IMG/VR virus record: IMGVR_UViG_3300037325_000128
Coordinates: 1 to 53,828 of that record
DNA: 53,828 nucleotides
Origin: a virus
Direction: 5' to 3' (one strand)
Shown here piece by piece: positions 1 to 6,970 of this stretch (position 1 is its first letter; each line of letters begins with the position of its first letter). The notes beneath the pieces were generated by a model that had not been told where the DNA came from, made no database searches, and saw only the letters and a list, made by a program, of their open reading frames with translations. Both the position numbers and the translations under genes were made by a program.

Positions 1-1019
1 TCGCCTGGTACGCCATTCTTATTTACTGTGATACCATTTAGTTCAAGTAGATCCGCAAATTCTTTGCCACTGTATCTTTCTTTGGTTAAATCTATAGTCA
101 TCATGTGACATTGCGTACTGCCGCTAACAATATCAACCCCGGCGTCTAAAAATGTCTGTGCCATCGCATGAGCATTAATACGAATCCGGCGGGCATACAG
201 TTCAAATTCTGGCTGTAAGGCCTCGTAAAAACACTGTGCCTTAGCAGCAATAATATGCATTAGTGGCCCACCCTGGGTACCAGGAAATACAGCAGAATTT
301 AATTGCCTACTATACGCAGGGTCATCCCAAAGGATGATTCCACCACGAGGACCACGAAGACCTTTGTGTGTTGTTGAAGTCACCACATCGGCATGCGGAA
401 ATGGACTTGGATATTGTCCACCGGCAATTAACCCGGAATAATGGGCGATATCTGCCAGAAATATTGCGCCAACACTGTCTGCAATTTCTCGGAACCTAGC
501 CCAGTCTATTACCTGACTATATGCACTGGCACCTGCAATTACCATTTTAGGTTTGATAAAGGTAACCATTTCTGCTACTGCGTCGTAATCAATAAATCCC
601 CTGTAATCGACGCCATAGCTAACCTGAGTGAACCAGGCACCACTAACATTGACACCAGAACCGTGACTTAAATGGCCACCACTCGATAAGTCCATACCAA
701 CGATAACATCACCCGGAGTAAGGAATGCTTTAAATACAGCCAAGTTTGCATTGGCGCCAGAATGTGGCTGGACATTAGCATAGCCGCAATTGAAAAGCTC
801 AGTGGCATAATCAATAGCCAGTGTCTCGATATCATCTACATATTCACAGCCATTATAGTAACGTTTGCCGGGCAGGCCTTCGGCGTACTTGTTGGTAAAA
901 ATGCTACCACAAAGATCCATTACGGCCTGACTGGTAAAGTTTTCACTTGCGATTAGTTCAATCATGGTATCTTGCCTGTTTTTTTCTTGCTCTAAAATAA
1001 GTTTAAGTTTGTCTAGCAT
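1..1019 (-). CDS. glyA: Serine hydroxymethyltransferase, C-terminus cut by window edge
   Basis: PLP enzyme interconverting serine + THF and glycine + 5,10-methylene-THF. About 339 N-terminal residues are visible of a usual 410-420. Seen: ELIASENF near the start, [33 protein letters not shown] and the PLP-lysine segment [13 protein letters not shown] (lysine of STHK). Start ATG at 1017-1019. AT-rich composition and a late-type box (GATAAATA) upstream at 1058-1065 suggest it belongs to the phage rather than the host. A phage SHMT could supply one-carbon units for dTMP or modified-base synthesis (inference). Family assignment is very secure. Confidence 0.95.
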   Translation of the reverse strand, partial: MLDKLKLILEQEKNRQDTMIELIASENFTSQAVMDLCGSIFTNKYAEGLPGKRYYNGCEYVDDIETLAIDYATELFNCGYANVQPHSGANANLAVFKAFLTPGDVIVGMDLSSGGHLSHGSGVNVSGAWFTQVSYGVDYRGFIDYDAVAEMVTFIKPKMVIAGASAYSQVIDWARFREIADSVGAIFLADIAHYSGLIAGGQYPSPFPHADVVTSTTHKGLRGPRGGIILWDDPAYSRQLNSAVFPGTQGGPLMHIIAAKAQCFYEALQPEFELYARRIRINAHAMAQTFLDAGVDIVSGSTQCHMMTIDLTKERYSGKEFADLLELNGITVNKNGVPG

Positions 1020-1057
1020 AATTAAGTTACCAGTGTTGTGTCACAATATCTACACAA

Positions 1058-1065
1058 TATTTATC
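1058..1065 (-). promoter_or_regulatory. Late-type promoter box GATAAATA before glyA
   Basis: On the minus strand GATAAATA, one base off the T4 late -10 consensus TATAAATA. It lies 38 nt before the glyA ATG, so a leader of about 30 nt is predicted. Confidence 0.5.
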
Positions 1066-1137
1066 AAAATTATCTATGTAGATCCTGCATATATACTCGC
1101 CGCAAGTTTTGACTAATACACTGATAATTTTAATCTT

Positions 1138-1395
1138 TTATTTGGTTGCATTGTTAACAAGGTTCTGAGCAATTTCACGTGTATACTCCCTTGCCATTCT
1201 GATTACAGCTGGTGTCCTTCCCTTAACATTGTGTGTCATCAGCCATAAATCGGTGTTGTCTCCACAATTGGTAACAAACCACTCCCATGTGAAGTTCTCA
1301 GGGCGGTATTTCAAGTTGGTAAACGTAGCAAAGCGCCCCGCGACATTAGCGTAGCAGACGTTCGCCACCTCAAAACATTTACATTTACTGATCAT
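1138..1395 (-). CDS. Hypothetical protein, 85 aa
   Basis: Function not recognised. Start ATG at 1393-1395 preceded by GAAAG, a weak ribosome binding site. Residues 1-30 hold CKCFEVANVCY; the middle is rich in aromatics (FTWEWFVTN). No signal peptide or membrane segment. Same strand and spacing as neighbouring small phage genes. Confidence 0.6.
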   Translation of the reverse strand: MISKCKCFEVANVCYANVAGRFATFTNLKYRPENFTWEWFVTNCGDNTDLWLMTHNVKGRTPAVIRMAREYTREIAQNLVNNATK

Positions 1396-1471
1396 TATGA
1401 CTTTCTATATAGTTGCCAGCCTTACACTGGTCTTGCCCGTACTTTTTGAACCTTCATCAGTTCAAGTTTTG

Positions 1472-1499
1472 AGTCGCGTGTCTTGGGTGGGGCGCGACT
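1472..1499. terminator. Hairpin in the 1396-1518 gap, possible terminator
   Basis: AGTCGCG at 1472-1478 pairs with CGCGACT at 1493-1499 around a 14-nt loop. It lies just downstream of the 44-aa gene that ends at 1519. No clear U-run follows, so the terminator role is tentative. The rest of 1396-1518 shows nothing recognisable. Confidence 0.35.
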
Positions 1500-1518
1500 A
1501 TACACCTTTCGGTATAGA

Positions 1519-1653
1519 CTATTCTTTCTCTCGGTGCTTGATGTCTTGTTTCTGTGCTTGACGTTCAGATTTCCAAAACCCTCTTTTCCAGTCCCTGAGG
1601 TGTTTCCACCATTGTGGAGGCGCGGTCAGATTGCCTTTTTTTACGTTCGCCAT
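1519..1653 (-). CDS. Small basic Trp-rich phage protein, 44 aa
   Basis: Starts MANVKKG and contains PPQWWKHLRDWKR followed by a lysine/glutamine-rich helix ending KHREKE. It resembles short basic WWKHLR-type proteins I recall from other phages; no function known. No strong ribosome binding site. It lies downstream of the 48-aa gene at 1768-1914 and of a structured intergenic segment. Confidence 0.65.
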   Translation of the reverse strand: MANVKKGNLTAPPQWWKHLRDWKRGFWKSERQAQKQDIKHREKE

Positions 1654-1667
1654 ATTGTTATTTAGTA

Positions 1668-1763
1668 ACTCTCTGTCGGTCTTGAACCAACCACCGGTAG
1701 TGTTTCAGGCATGCTTGCAGGACCCTACGCAATACGCAACCAGTGCATCCCCATTCCGAGAGT
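1668..1763 (-). other. Structured, tRNA-like intergenic segment
   Basis: A 96-nt segment between two small genes. On the minus strand 5' ACTCTC pairs with 3' GAGAGT. Directly inside the 3' strand is a perfect T-arm-like hairpin (GTTGG, loop TTCAAGA, CCGAC). No convincing D-arm or anticodon arm can be folded, and no CCA follows. It could be a decayed tRNA or a small structured RNA. Confidence 0.3.
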
Positions 1764-1767
1764 ATCA

Positions 1768-1914
1768 TTAGATGGCACGTATCACTTTAAGCCATCGTTT
1801 AAAGTCTTTATGATGCCATAGGCCAATCTTGACCCATTCGTAGACTTTATCGATTGGTATGTCTGCAATATCTTTATCGGATGTTGCAGCATGATAGATT
1901 ATAGATGCTTTCAT
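1768..1914 (-). CDS. Hypothetical protein, 48 aa
   Basis: Starts MKASIIYHAATSDKD, contains DIPIDKVYEWVK and ends RWLKVIRAI. A GGAG ribosome binding site lies 5 nt before the ATG (1912-1914), which makes it a convincing gene despite its size. It is the first clear ORF after the promoter at 2195-2223. Function unknown. Confidence 0.7.
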   Translation of the reverse strand: MKASIIYHAATSDKDIADIPIDKVYEWVKIGLWHHKDFKRWLKVIRAI

Positions 1915-1934
1915 ATGTACTCCGGTATATTAAA

Positions 1935-2034
1935 AGTTTCTTGGAGGAGTCGAAACCTCCCTTCCAGATTTAAGCAAGGCGGTGCGCCATTTAGCAAAGA
2001 GATGTTACCAGCGCTCCTAACTAACACAGAAACT
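1935..2034 (-). other. Structured noncoding segment with tRNA-like ends
   Basis: The ends pair perfectly over 7 bp (AGTTTCT at 2034-2028, AGAAACT at 1941-1935). Near the 3' end is a 5-bp hairpin GGAGG/CCTCC (1943-1960) with an 8-nt loop TTTCGACT, one base longer than a normal T-loop. A GCT sits in a TTGCTAA loop-like context. Together these recall a serine-type tRNA, but the anticodon stem does not close well. It lies in the 1915-2194 stretch after a promoter, which otherwise holds only a 12-codon ORF with a good RBS. Confidence 0.3.
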
Positions 2035-2194
2035 TATAGCAATCAATTGAAAGATACTGTAGTGCTCTTGGCAAATGTCCGCCGAATTACTACAAATCTC
2101 TTCCGATGCAAGAGAAGTCGACGAACATATTTCCTTGCACAGAAATAAGTTATCTCGACAATTGCCTGCTATAAATTCCCTACTGCAAGCCACT

Positions 2195-2223
2195 ATTGTA
2201 TAGATGGATCGTTGTTGCGTCAA
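2195..2223 (-). promoter_or_regulatory. Sigma70-type promoter (TTGACG-17-TACAAT)
   Basis: -35 TTGACG at 2223-2218, 17-bp spacer, -10 TACAAT at 2200-2195. Predicted to transcribe the structured segment 1935-2034 and the small genes at 1914 and 1653. It overlaps the 3' end of the gene at 2220-2405. Confidence 0.55.
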
Positions 2224-2405
2224 CTTCTATCTCTTGCTACAACATACTTGTAATCTTTTGGCATACACCAAGATGGTGGGAATCCGCCGTCAGACACCCT
2301 TACGCTTAACCCCTCGAGTTGGTGGATGTTTTTGAGGAAAACATCCAGGTCACCATTGGTTGCAAGTAATCCTTCAGCTTCTTTAATAAGTTCTGATAGC
2401 AGCAT
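2220..2405 (-). CDS. Hypothetical protein, 61 aa
   Basis: The start is placed at MLLSELIKEAEG because AAGGG precedes that ATG (2403-2405); a longer frame runs to 2459 without an RBS. The N-terminal helix LLSELIKEAEGLLATNGDLDV resembles short phage proteins of the LSELI...GD type that I recall from T4-like phages. Function unknown. Confidence 0.7.
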   Translation of the reverse strand: MLLSELIKEAEGLLATNGDLDVFLKNIHQLEGLSVRVSDGGFPPSWCMPKDYKYVVARDRS

Positions 2406-2455
2406 TATATACCCTTTAAGTAAATTATGTTTTCGACAATTGCACAGCGAACATT

Positions 2456-2668
2456 TCACGTGGCATTTTTCTGTTCCTTCTCTCGCTTTGGTTTCGGGAA
2501 GTAAGCTTCGGCAAGCTCATCGGTGATAGAACTCATGAACTGAATTAATTCATCTGGCCTCGTATGACCTGCTACAAAGAATTTTTTGATAGCCTGATCA
2601 CTGTTGCGAGTTATAGCAATGGTAGCGTTGGATTCGGCGATTGTCACTTCATACTTGTATTTTGTCAT
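2456..2668 (-). CDS. Hypothetical protein, 70 aa
   Basis: Starts MTKYKYEVTIAESNAT, then a helical region with SSITDELAEAYF and a Lys/Glu-rich tail. The ATG (2666-2668) has no ribosome binding site and lies 12 nt from a -10-like TATTAT, so the mRNA leader would be very short. Function unknown. Confidence 0.65.
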   Translation of the reverse strand: MTKYKYEVTIAESNATIAITRNSDQAIKKFFVAGHTRPDELIQFMSSITDELAEAYFPKPKREKEQKNAT

Positions 2669-2680
2669 TAATATATATGT

Positions 2681-2709
2681 ATAATACTATAGTACCGAGT
2701 CACTGTCTA
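2681..2709 (-). promoter_or_regulatory. Sigma70-type promoter (TAGACA-17-TATTAT)
   Basis: -35 TAGACA at 2709-2704, spacer 17, -10 TATTAT at 2686-2681. It overlaps the end of the upstream gene and would start mRNA about 6 nt before the ATG at 2668. Confidence 0.4.
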
Positions 2710-2935
2710 CTGGCTGGATCAGCCTAAGTGCTAGTAGTCGAGTCTGATATTCTTTCATGGTCCATCCGCATCGGACTAGTATTTTCTTTGCACCAAACAA
2801 GGATCCATAATTCATATTATGTGTCCGGATCGTTTCCAAAACCTGGTCAAATGGTCTCTGCTTCAGTATCCTAAATGTTTCACTCTCCGATGCGAGTGTT
2901 GCTCTACTGATTTTTGATACTCGCCTAGAGTCCAT
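2687..2935 (-). CDS. ETF/PF small-protein family, copy 3 (82 aa)
   Basis: Member of a family repeated five times in this window. Shared features: ETFRILKQRPFDQV near residues 19-32 and a C-terminal GWTMKEYQ. The start is uncertain: the ATG at 2935 overlaps the upstream paralogue by about 70 nt in another frame and lacks a good RBS. Function unknown; clustering with copies 1 and 2 implies tandem duplication. Confidence 0.65.
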   Translation of the reverse strand: MDSRRVSKISRATLASESETFRILKQRPFDQVLETIRTHNMNYGSLFGAKKILVRCGWTMKEYQTRLLALRLIQPVDSDSVL

Positions 2936-3123
2936 CTTGCCTTCTTTAATATAGAGTTTGCTTGTTCAGATACCATTGATTTTACAAATTGATCATGGAC
3001 ATAGTCAAGTGTTGCATAAGCCAAATGATCACATGAAAGATTGATTATTTCTCTTCGAACATCATGGAATGGCCATCTACGCAAAGCGTTGAATGTTTCG
3101 TCGGCACTACCACTCATGGTCAT
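2863..3123 (-). CDS. ETF/PF small-protein family, copy 2 (86 aa)
   Basis: Contains DETFNALRRWPFHDV and later ARWTLGEYQ, matching the other copies. The start is placed at the ATG beginning MTMSGSADETF (3123), preceded by GAAAGAAG; a longer frame reaches 3156. Overlaps copy 1 by about 17 nt. Function unknown. Confidence 0.65.
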   Translation of the reverse strand: MTMSGSADETFNALRRWPFHDVRREIINLSCDHLAYATLDYVHDQFVKSMVSEQANSILKKARWTLGEYQKSVEQHSHRRVKHLGY

Positions 3124-3295
3124 CAATTCTTCTTTCAAACTCAGCAAGATATTCATCTTCGCCCCATCCAGATGATTTCAGAAAAGCTATAATATCCTTG
3201 ACGGCACCCGGCGTGCGTGCCATGGTAGCTATCTGTGCTGATACGCTTTTATAAGGCACTTGCCTTAGTTTCTTAAATGTGTCGTCTTCAGTCAT
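3107..3295 (-). CDS. ETF/PF small-protein family, copy 1 (62 aa)
   Basis: Begins MTEDDTFKKLRQVPYKSV and ends with GWGEDEYLAEFERR. The start at 3295 is chosen because another copy (27669-27800) also begins MTEEDTF; an ATG at 3337 would add 14 residues. Contains PGAVKDIIAFLKSSGW, a helix seen in many small phage proteins. Function unknown. Confidence 0.65.
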   Translation of the reverse strand: MTEDDTFKKLRQVPYKSVSAQIATMARTPGAVKDIIAFLKSSGWGEDEYLAEFERRIDDHEW

Positions 3296-3391
3296 TATTA
3301 ATGATACTCGCGATGGTAGTGACCTATTGTACGGCATGACTCCAGTACCTGTCCTTTGGTCTTTACGTGCATTGCGCCACTACCCTCGGAC

Positions 3392-3682
3392 CTATCCCCT
3401 ATGTATATGAACTCGGCAGTCGGGATAATGCAGCTTGAATAACGATGCATCTTCGATCGATGGAATTTCTACGGGATAGTAGAATATCTTGTTAGATACC
3501 CCATTAGTGTATCCGGTTCCTGAACTAGAAGAGTGACTGGAACTCCAGCCCATTGACATACCTCGAGTTTCGAACCATAACCTTAGTTCATGGATACCAC
3601 GATCAGGCCCCCAGTACTTAGTAGGTATACCTATCTGTATAGATATCATCTGATCAACAGGAGGTTCACAATCTGTTTGCAT
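3392..3682 (-). CDS. Hypothetical protein with C-terminal DAxLFKL motif, 96 aa
   Basis: Contains IHELRLWFETRGMSMGW, a Ser-rich stretch, then YYPVEIPSIEDASLFKLHYP. The ending (beta strand, acidic-Ala, FKL) recurs in many small proteins here and in T4-like phages. ATG at 3680-3682 preceded by AAAGAG. Function unknown. Confidence 0.65.
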   Translation of the reverse strand: MQTDCEPPVDQMISIQIGIPTKYWGPDRGIHELRLWFETRGMSMGWSSSHSSSSGTGYTNGVSNKIFYYPVEIPSIEDASLFKLHYPDCRVHIHRG

Positions 3683-3828
3683 CTCTTTATTTTATTAAAA
3701 TACAACTACATCACTATATATAGACGGTGTATACCATTTAGCGGTAGATTTACGTTCTTCGGGAACAGTAAAGGATTTACCCGATTAAATATACTCTGTT
3801 TGATTATCCAAGATGTAATTGAAAAATA

Positions 3829-3914
3829 TGGTGCCGGAGACGGGATTCGAACCCGTATGCCCTTGCGGACGGCAGATTTTAAGTCTGCTGTGTAAACCGT
3901 TCCACCACTCCGGC
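3829..3914 (-). tRNA. tRNA-Leu (UAA), CCA encoded
   Basis: 86 nt on the minus strand. Acceptor GCCGGAG pairs with CTCCGGC, discriminator A, genomic CCA at 3831-3829. Anticodon loop ACTTAAAA context gives TAA. Long variable arm (CCGTCCGCAAGGGCAT) as expected for Leu. T-arm GGGTTCGAATCCC. Confidence 0.95.
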
Positions 3915-4057
3915 AGTATAACCCTAATTATAACTGATTATGTCAGTTTGCGCAACCTATCTAACATCAATTAATTGAAAAGCACCTTAGTGGATCCGGG
4001 TGCAAAGTTTTCCAAAGGTATAATATCTCCAACTTTTTATTTACCTGAGTCGACTAT

Positions 4058-4306
4058 TCAGTCTTTCTTCTTAGGTCCAAAATGCTCCACCAAGGCTGTG
4101 CTGCTAGAATGTTGACCGATCTGTGTCAGGTGTCGGCAACATTCTAGCAAAATCAGCTCGGCAAACTCGGTATTAAACAATTCATTCCACGAAACGTGAC
4201 CGGGCTCCCAAATTTGTCCAGTCACTTTAGATCGAGTTGGAGCAACATACCTATTACATGCAGCCACTCCGGCTTGTCCGATAAGCTCTGTAATTTGTTC
4301 GTTCAC
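4058..4306 (-). CDS. Hypothetical phage protein, 82 aa
   Basis: Starts MNEQITELIGQAGV and contains FAELILLECCRHL, a signature I recall from small proteins of many T4-like phages (FAELIxxEC). Ends GPKKKD. Function unknown. Lies between a tRNA gene and the lipoprotein gene. Confidence 0.75.
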   Translation of the reverse strand: MNEQITELIGQAGVAACNRYVAPTRSKVTGQIWEPGHVSWNELFNTEFAELILLECCRHLTQIGQHSSSTALVEHFGPKKKD

Positions 4307-4336
4307 AGTGTTTTTCTCGATGATTTGATCTCGTTT

Positions 4337-4744
4337 TCACTTAGTTATAGCTTTCAATGCATCCACATCGCCCTTGAAGTCGATATCGGGGATAATAGAC
4401 TGCGGGCGGAAGATCACACGGTAATGGTACGCATTCGCTTCTTTAGCTTCAGTCTGTTCGGCAAAGAACGTGACATTGTCCGACAGCCCCAAAAAATGCT
4501 TCTTGTAGGTGTCCTTACTAGTCTTGCAGGTTACAGTAAGTTTTCCTGTCGGATCTGTATTTCCCAAGCTGCATCTACCTTCTACCGAAAGGATGTAATC
4601 CCCCGTAATGCCGTTATAGAATACCACGCGCCGATCAATTTCGAATTCGTCTGCTGCTTTCGACAAGTTACGGGATACTGTATCGGCGCTATTACAACCA
4701 ATAAGAAAGACTGATGCAAGGGAGGTAATGACAAGTTTGATCAT
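4337..4744 (-). CDS. Phage beta-sandwich lipoprotein, 135 aa
   Basis: Signal peptide with lipobox: hydrophobic LVITSLASVF then LIGC, cysteine about residue 17. The mature part (ADTVSRNLSKAADEFEI, RRVVFYNGITGDYIL, GLSDNVTFFAEQ, ending RPQSIIPDIDF) matches the beta-sandwich lipoprotein family I know from diverse phages. Membrane-anchored; role uncertain, possibly superinfection exclusion (inference). RBS GAGAAACAAT. Its PQSIIPDI tail recurs at the end of the lysozyme at 6971-7528. Confidence 0.85.
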   Translation of the reverse strand: MIKLVITSLASVFLIGCNSADTVSRNLSKAADEFEIDRRVVFYNGITGDYILSVEGRCSLGNTDPTGKLTVTCKTSKDTYKKHFLGLSDNVTFFAEQTEAKEANAYHYRVIFRPQSIIPDIDFKGDVDALKAITK

Positions 4745-4839
4745 ATTGTTTCTCAGAAAATATTAATTTGTGTTGCTACTTGAATATATAAGGTAAGTGT
4801 GAGCCAGGGCAGTGTAAAGTTGAACACCACATATCATTG

Positions 4840-5142
4840 TTATTCGTAACCCATTTTTTCCATAACGGGGGAAACAAACCTTGCGACCTGCTCGCGAATA
4901 GGTCGACTAGAGTCGATGTCGAACTGAGTTACGAGACTGCCTTGCCGATCAGTTTCTAGACGACCTAGCGCAATAGCCCTGCCTAGTTTTCGATCAAAGA
5001 CCTCTTTGCGACTGCAATATGCAGAAGCAATCTTTACAGCAGAATTGCCCACCATACAGAATGCTACAGTGGCGCCTCCACGTGGGTCACTCACTTGGTC
5101 ATAGCTATTAAGTTGACGGAAGTGCATAAACATAGTTTTCAT
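4840..5142 (-). CDS. Conserved phage hypothetical protein, 100 aa
   Basis: Contains DPRGGATVAFCMVGN, then a second half with CSRKEVFDRKLGRAIALGRL. I recall this pattern (R-G-G-A-T-x-A, C-x-x-x-D/E-x-F, G-R-x-x-A-x-G-R-L) from small phage proteins of unknown function. Promoter at 5226-5254. Confidence 0.75.
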   Translation of the reverse strand: MKTMFMHFRQLNSYDQVSDPRGGATVAFCMVGNSAVKIASAYCSRKEVFDRKLGRAIALGRLETDRQGSLVTQFDIDSSRPIREQVARFVSPVMEKMGYE

Positions 5143-5225
5143 AATAATCCTTTAGTTAAAAATAAAAAGACGGGCTTATCAACTTAGCCTGTCCGGATAA
5201 CTCACTACCTTCTTACGGAATACAT

Positions 5226-5254
5226 ATTATACTTTAACTAGATGGCACAGTCAA
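5226..5254 (-). promoter_or_regulatory. Sigma70-type promoter (TTGACT-17-TATAAT)
   Basis: -35 TTGACT at 5254-5249, 17-bp spacer, perfect -10 TATAAT at 5231-5226. Predicted to drive 5142 leftwards through the lipoprotein and tRNA-Leu. Confidence 0.7.
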
Positions 5255-5342
5255 CAGAGTAGTGTGTAGTTGCTTAATTGTATATCAATTTGATATAGAT
5301 TTTATAAGAACAAATTGGTCCATTAATCATCATCGAGTTACT

Positions 5343-5636
5343 TTAGTCATACAACTTCGGATAGAGAGCCGAGTGAAACTCCTGGCGTGTCCATTGATGT
5401 TTGGCAAAACTGTCGTCTCGTTGTCGCATTATCTCATCATTGGTGCCGTAGTGATCATATGAGACAAATGAGTAGAAGTTAGGTATGTACGGTGTCGACT
5501 TGGTAGCATACCATATAGATAGTAAGTCTCGGTCTACTTCGGAGAAAGGGCTCCTACGCAGAAGTCTGTATGTGTCTTCTTCGGTCATTTTCGGCATCTC
5601 ACTATGTAGGTACTTGATGGCGTCAAACAGGCTCAT
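5343..5636 (-). CDS. ETF/PF small-protein family, copy 4 (97 aa)
   Basis: Starts MSLFDAIKYLHSEMPKM, then the family core TEEDTYRLLRRSPFSEV and a C-terminal QWTRQEFHSAL. The start at 5636 overlaps the upstream stop by 14 nt, a normal coupling; the frame could extend to 5738. Longer than the other copies through an insert around YIPNFYSFVSYD. Function unknown. Confidence 0.65.
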   Translation of the reverse strand: MSLFDAIKYLHSEMPKMTEEDTYRLLRRSPFSEVDRDLLSIWYATKSTPYIPNFYSFVSYDHYGTNDEIMRQRDDSFAKHQWTRQEFHSALYPKLYD

Positions 5637-5910
5637 CGTATCTTCGAATGCAATCACGAAGTAATTCAGTAAGTATCCGGGTATACTCCAGGTGTTGTCG
5701 ATGTGGGTAGAATGCTGAACTGTTAATCCAACCGGCAACCACAGCGTCTTTTTCGACAGGCCATCGGTCTGGCCAGACCAAAGTCTCTGCGTTGGCTAAT
5801 TCTCGCCAGCTTCTAAACCAATCCATGATTATAGCATCGGGTAATACCATTAGCGCAGCCTTGTCGTGAATATCTGGCACAGGGTACCGTAATACCGAAA
5901 AAACTGACAT
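5623..5910 (-). CDS. Hypothetical protein, 95 aa
   Basis: Starts MSVFSVLRYPVPDIHDKAAL; contains MDWFRSWRELANAETLVWPDRW and FYPHRQHLEYTRILTELLRD. The start overlaps the upstream stop in a TGATG arrangement, indicating translational coupling. Function unknown. Confidence 0.65.
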   Translation of the reverse strand: MSVFSVLRYPVPDIHDKAALMVLPDAIIMDWFRSWRELANAETLVWPDRWPVEKDAVVAGWINSSAFYPHRQHLEYTRILTELLRDCIRRYDEPV

Positions 5911-6167
5911 CAGGTCAATTCATATCCCAGAGCTACCAGCATTGTATCGCACCATGCCTGGCTGATAGGGTCTAGCGGGCCCTCTCCTTTGTAGCCCTCG
6001 CACCAGTTAAGGAAGTCCGGAAAATCACTGTGCATTCCACCATTTCGGATTCTTACCCGCGGAGTCTTCTCGATAAATGCCACACGGTTGGAAATTTTCT
6101 CGATGTCACTGCCTGCCAGTATTCTTACAGCGGCATCTTCGATATATATCCACGGACTTATTTTCAT
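5910..6167 (-). CDS. Hypothetical protein, 85 aa
   Basis: Starts MKISPWIYIEDAAVRIL and ends WCDTMLVALGYELT. RBS AGGAAAAATC before the ATG. First gene of a coupled group (6167 to 5343) behind the promoter at 6189-6216. Function unknown. Confidence 0.7.
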   Translation of the reverse strand: MKISPWIYIEDAAVRILAGSDIEKISNRVAFIEKTPRVRIRNGGMHSDFPDFLNWCEGYKGEGPLDPISQAWCDTMLVALGYELT

Positions 6168-6188
6168 ACGATTTTTCCTAGTTAGTAC

Positions 6189-6216
6189 ATTATAGCAAAA
6201 GATAGCAGTTAGTCAA
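6189..6216 (-). promoter_or_regulatory. Sigma70-type promoter (TTGACT-16-TATAAT)
   Basis: -35 TTGACT at 6216-6211, 16-bp spacer ending TTGC, -10 TATAAT at 6194-6189. Drives 6167 to 5343. Confidence 0.7.
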
Positions 6217-6286
6217 CTATGGTTAAGGTGTTTGGCAACAAGTCGTATAGAGAATTTCATACAAACTCATCACACTCTATACTATT

Positions 6287-6913
6287 TCACTTCTTTAACT
6301 TGTTGCGAGCAGGATAGTATGGTTTGAAGAAACGATGGCCTCCGATCTCTGCCACCTGTGTGTATTGCCTTGACCAACGAGGATACTTGTATCCCTTAGC
6401 TCGCATAACCCGATCTGCAATGTAGTGAGTTGCACCATCGGTGGGGTCTGCTACCTTGCCGGCAAGCACCATCTGTGCCACATCCACAGACCTTGCCCAT
6501 GACTCGTTATCAATGGTATTCTTTTGTCGCGGCTCAATATACGGGCTCTTCGCTGCTGCCCTAAGAGCGGGGTTGTTGTTAAATATGCTGTACTGCATAG
6601 GAGCAAGCACTACGTCGCACACAGACTTCTTTACAGCACGATTTACAGCACTGTAGGCCACAGCAATCTTGCCGTTACGTGGCTCGCCTCGGGCTTCTCC
6701 GTAGATCATCGTAGCCAGACACTTTTGTTCCGCTAGAAACTTTTTATTTGGTTGTTTATGTGGAAATTTTATTTCTTGTACAATTTCTTGTACAACTTTT
6801 TGTACAACTTTTTGTATAGTATAATCGATTTTCTCCAAATTAGGAACTATGGGTTGGTATTCTACTGCCGCAAACGGAAGTGCCAAAAGAAGAATTAGTT
6901 TTTTTGTACTCAT
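6287..6913 (-). CDS. SleB-like cell wall hydrolase, 208 aa, N-terminal signal/anchor
   Basis: The N-terminus MSTKKLILLLALPFAAV is a signal or anchor sequence, followed by a repetitive IVQKVVQKVVQEIVQEI helix (perhaps coiled coil). The catalytic domain matches the SleB/cell wall hydrolase family: CLATMIYGEARGEP with the expected Glu, AYSAVNRA, PMQYS, and DGATHYIAD. Likely cleaves peptidoglycan in the periplasm during lysis. The start at 6913 is preferred because an ATG at 6928 lies inside the promoter; the chosen ATG is 6 nt from the -10, so the mRNA may be leaderless. Confidence 0.85.
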   Translation of the reverse strand: MSTKKLILLLALPFAAVEYQPIVPNLEKIDYTIQKVVQKVVQEIVQEIKFPHKQPNKKFLAEQKCLATMIYGEARGEPRNGKIAVAYSAVNRAVKKSVCDVVLAPMQYSIFNNNPALRAAAKSPYIEPRQKNTIDNESWARSVDVAQMVLAGKVADPTDGATHYIADRVMRAKGYKYPRWSRQYTQVAEIGGHRFFKPYYPARNKLKK

Positions 6914-6919
6914 GTGCTT

Positions 6920-6948
6920 ATTATGCACAGAGTAGGAATATACGTCAA
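6920..6948 (-). promoter_or_regulatory. Sigma70-type promoter 6 nt before an ATG
   Basis: -35 TTGACG at 6948-6943, 17-bp spacer, -10 CATAAT at 6925-6920. The ATG of the hydrolase gene (6913) follows after 6 nt, at the expected transcription start. Confidence 0.55.
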
Positions 6949-6970
6949 CCGGAAGTATCCTGCCTAATTC

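Noticed and set aside
2017-2223. Minus-strand 68-codon frame
   Set aside because: Its start codon lies inside the -35 element at 2218-2223, there is no RBS, and the composition is unlike a protein.
4196-4714. Plus-strand open frame of 172 codons
   Set aside because: Antisense to the recognised lipoprotein gene; no RBS and improbable composition.
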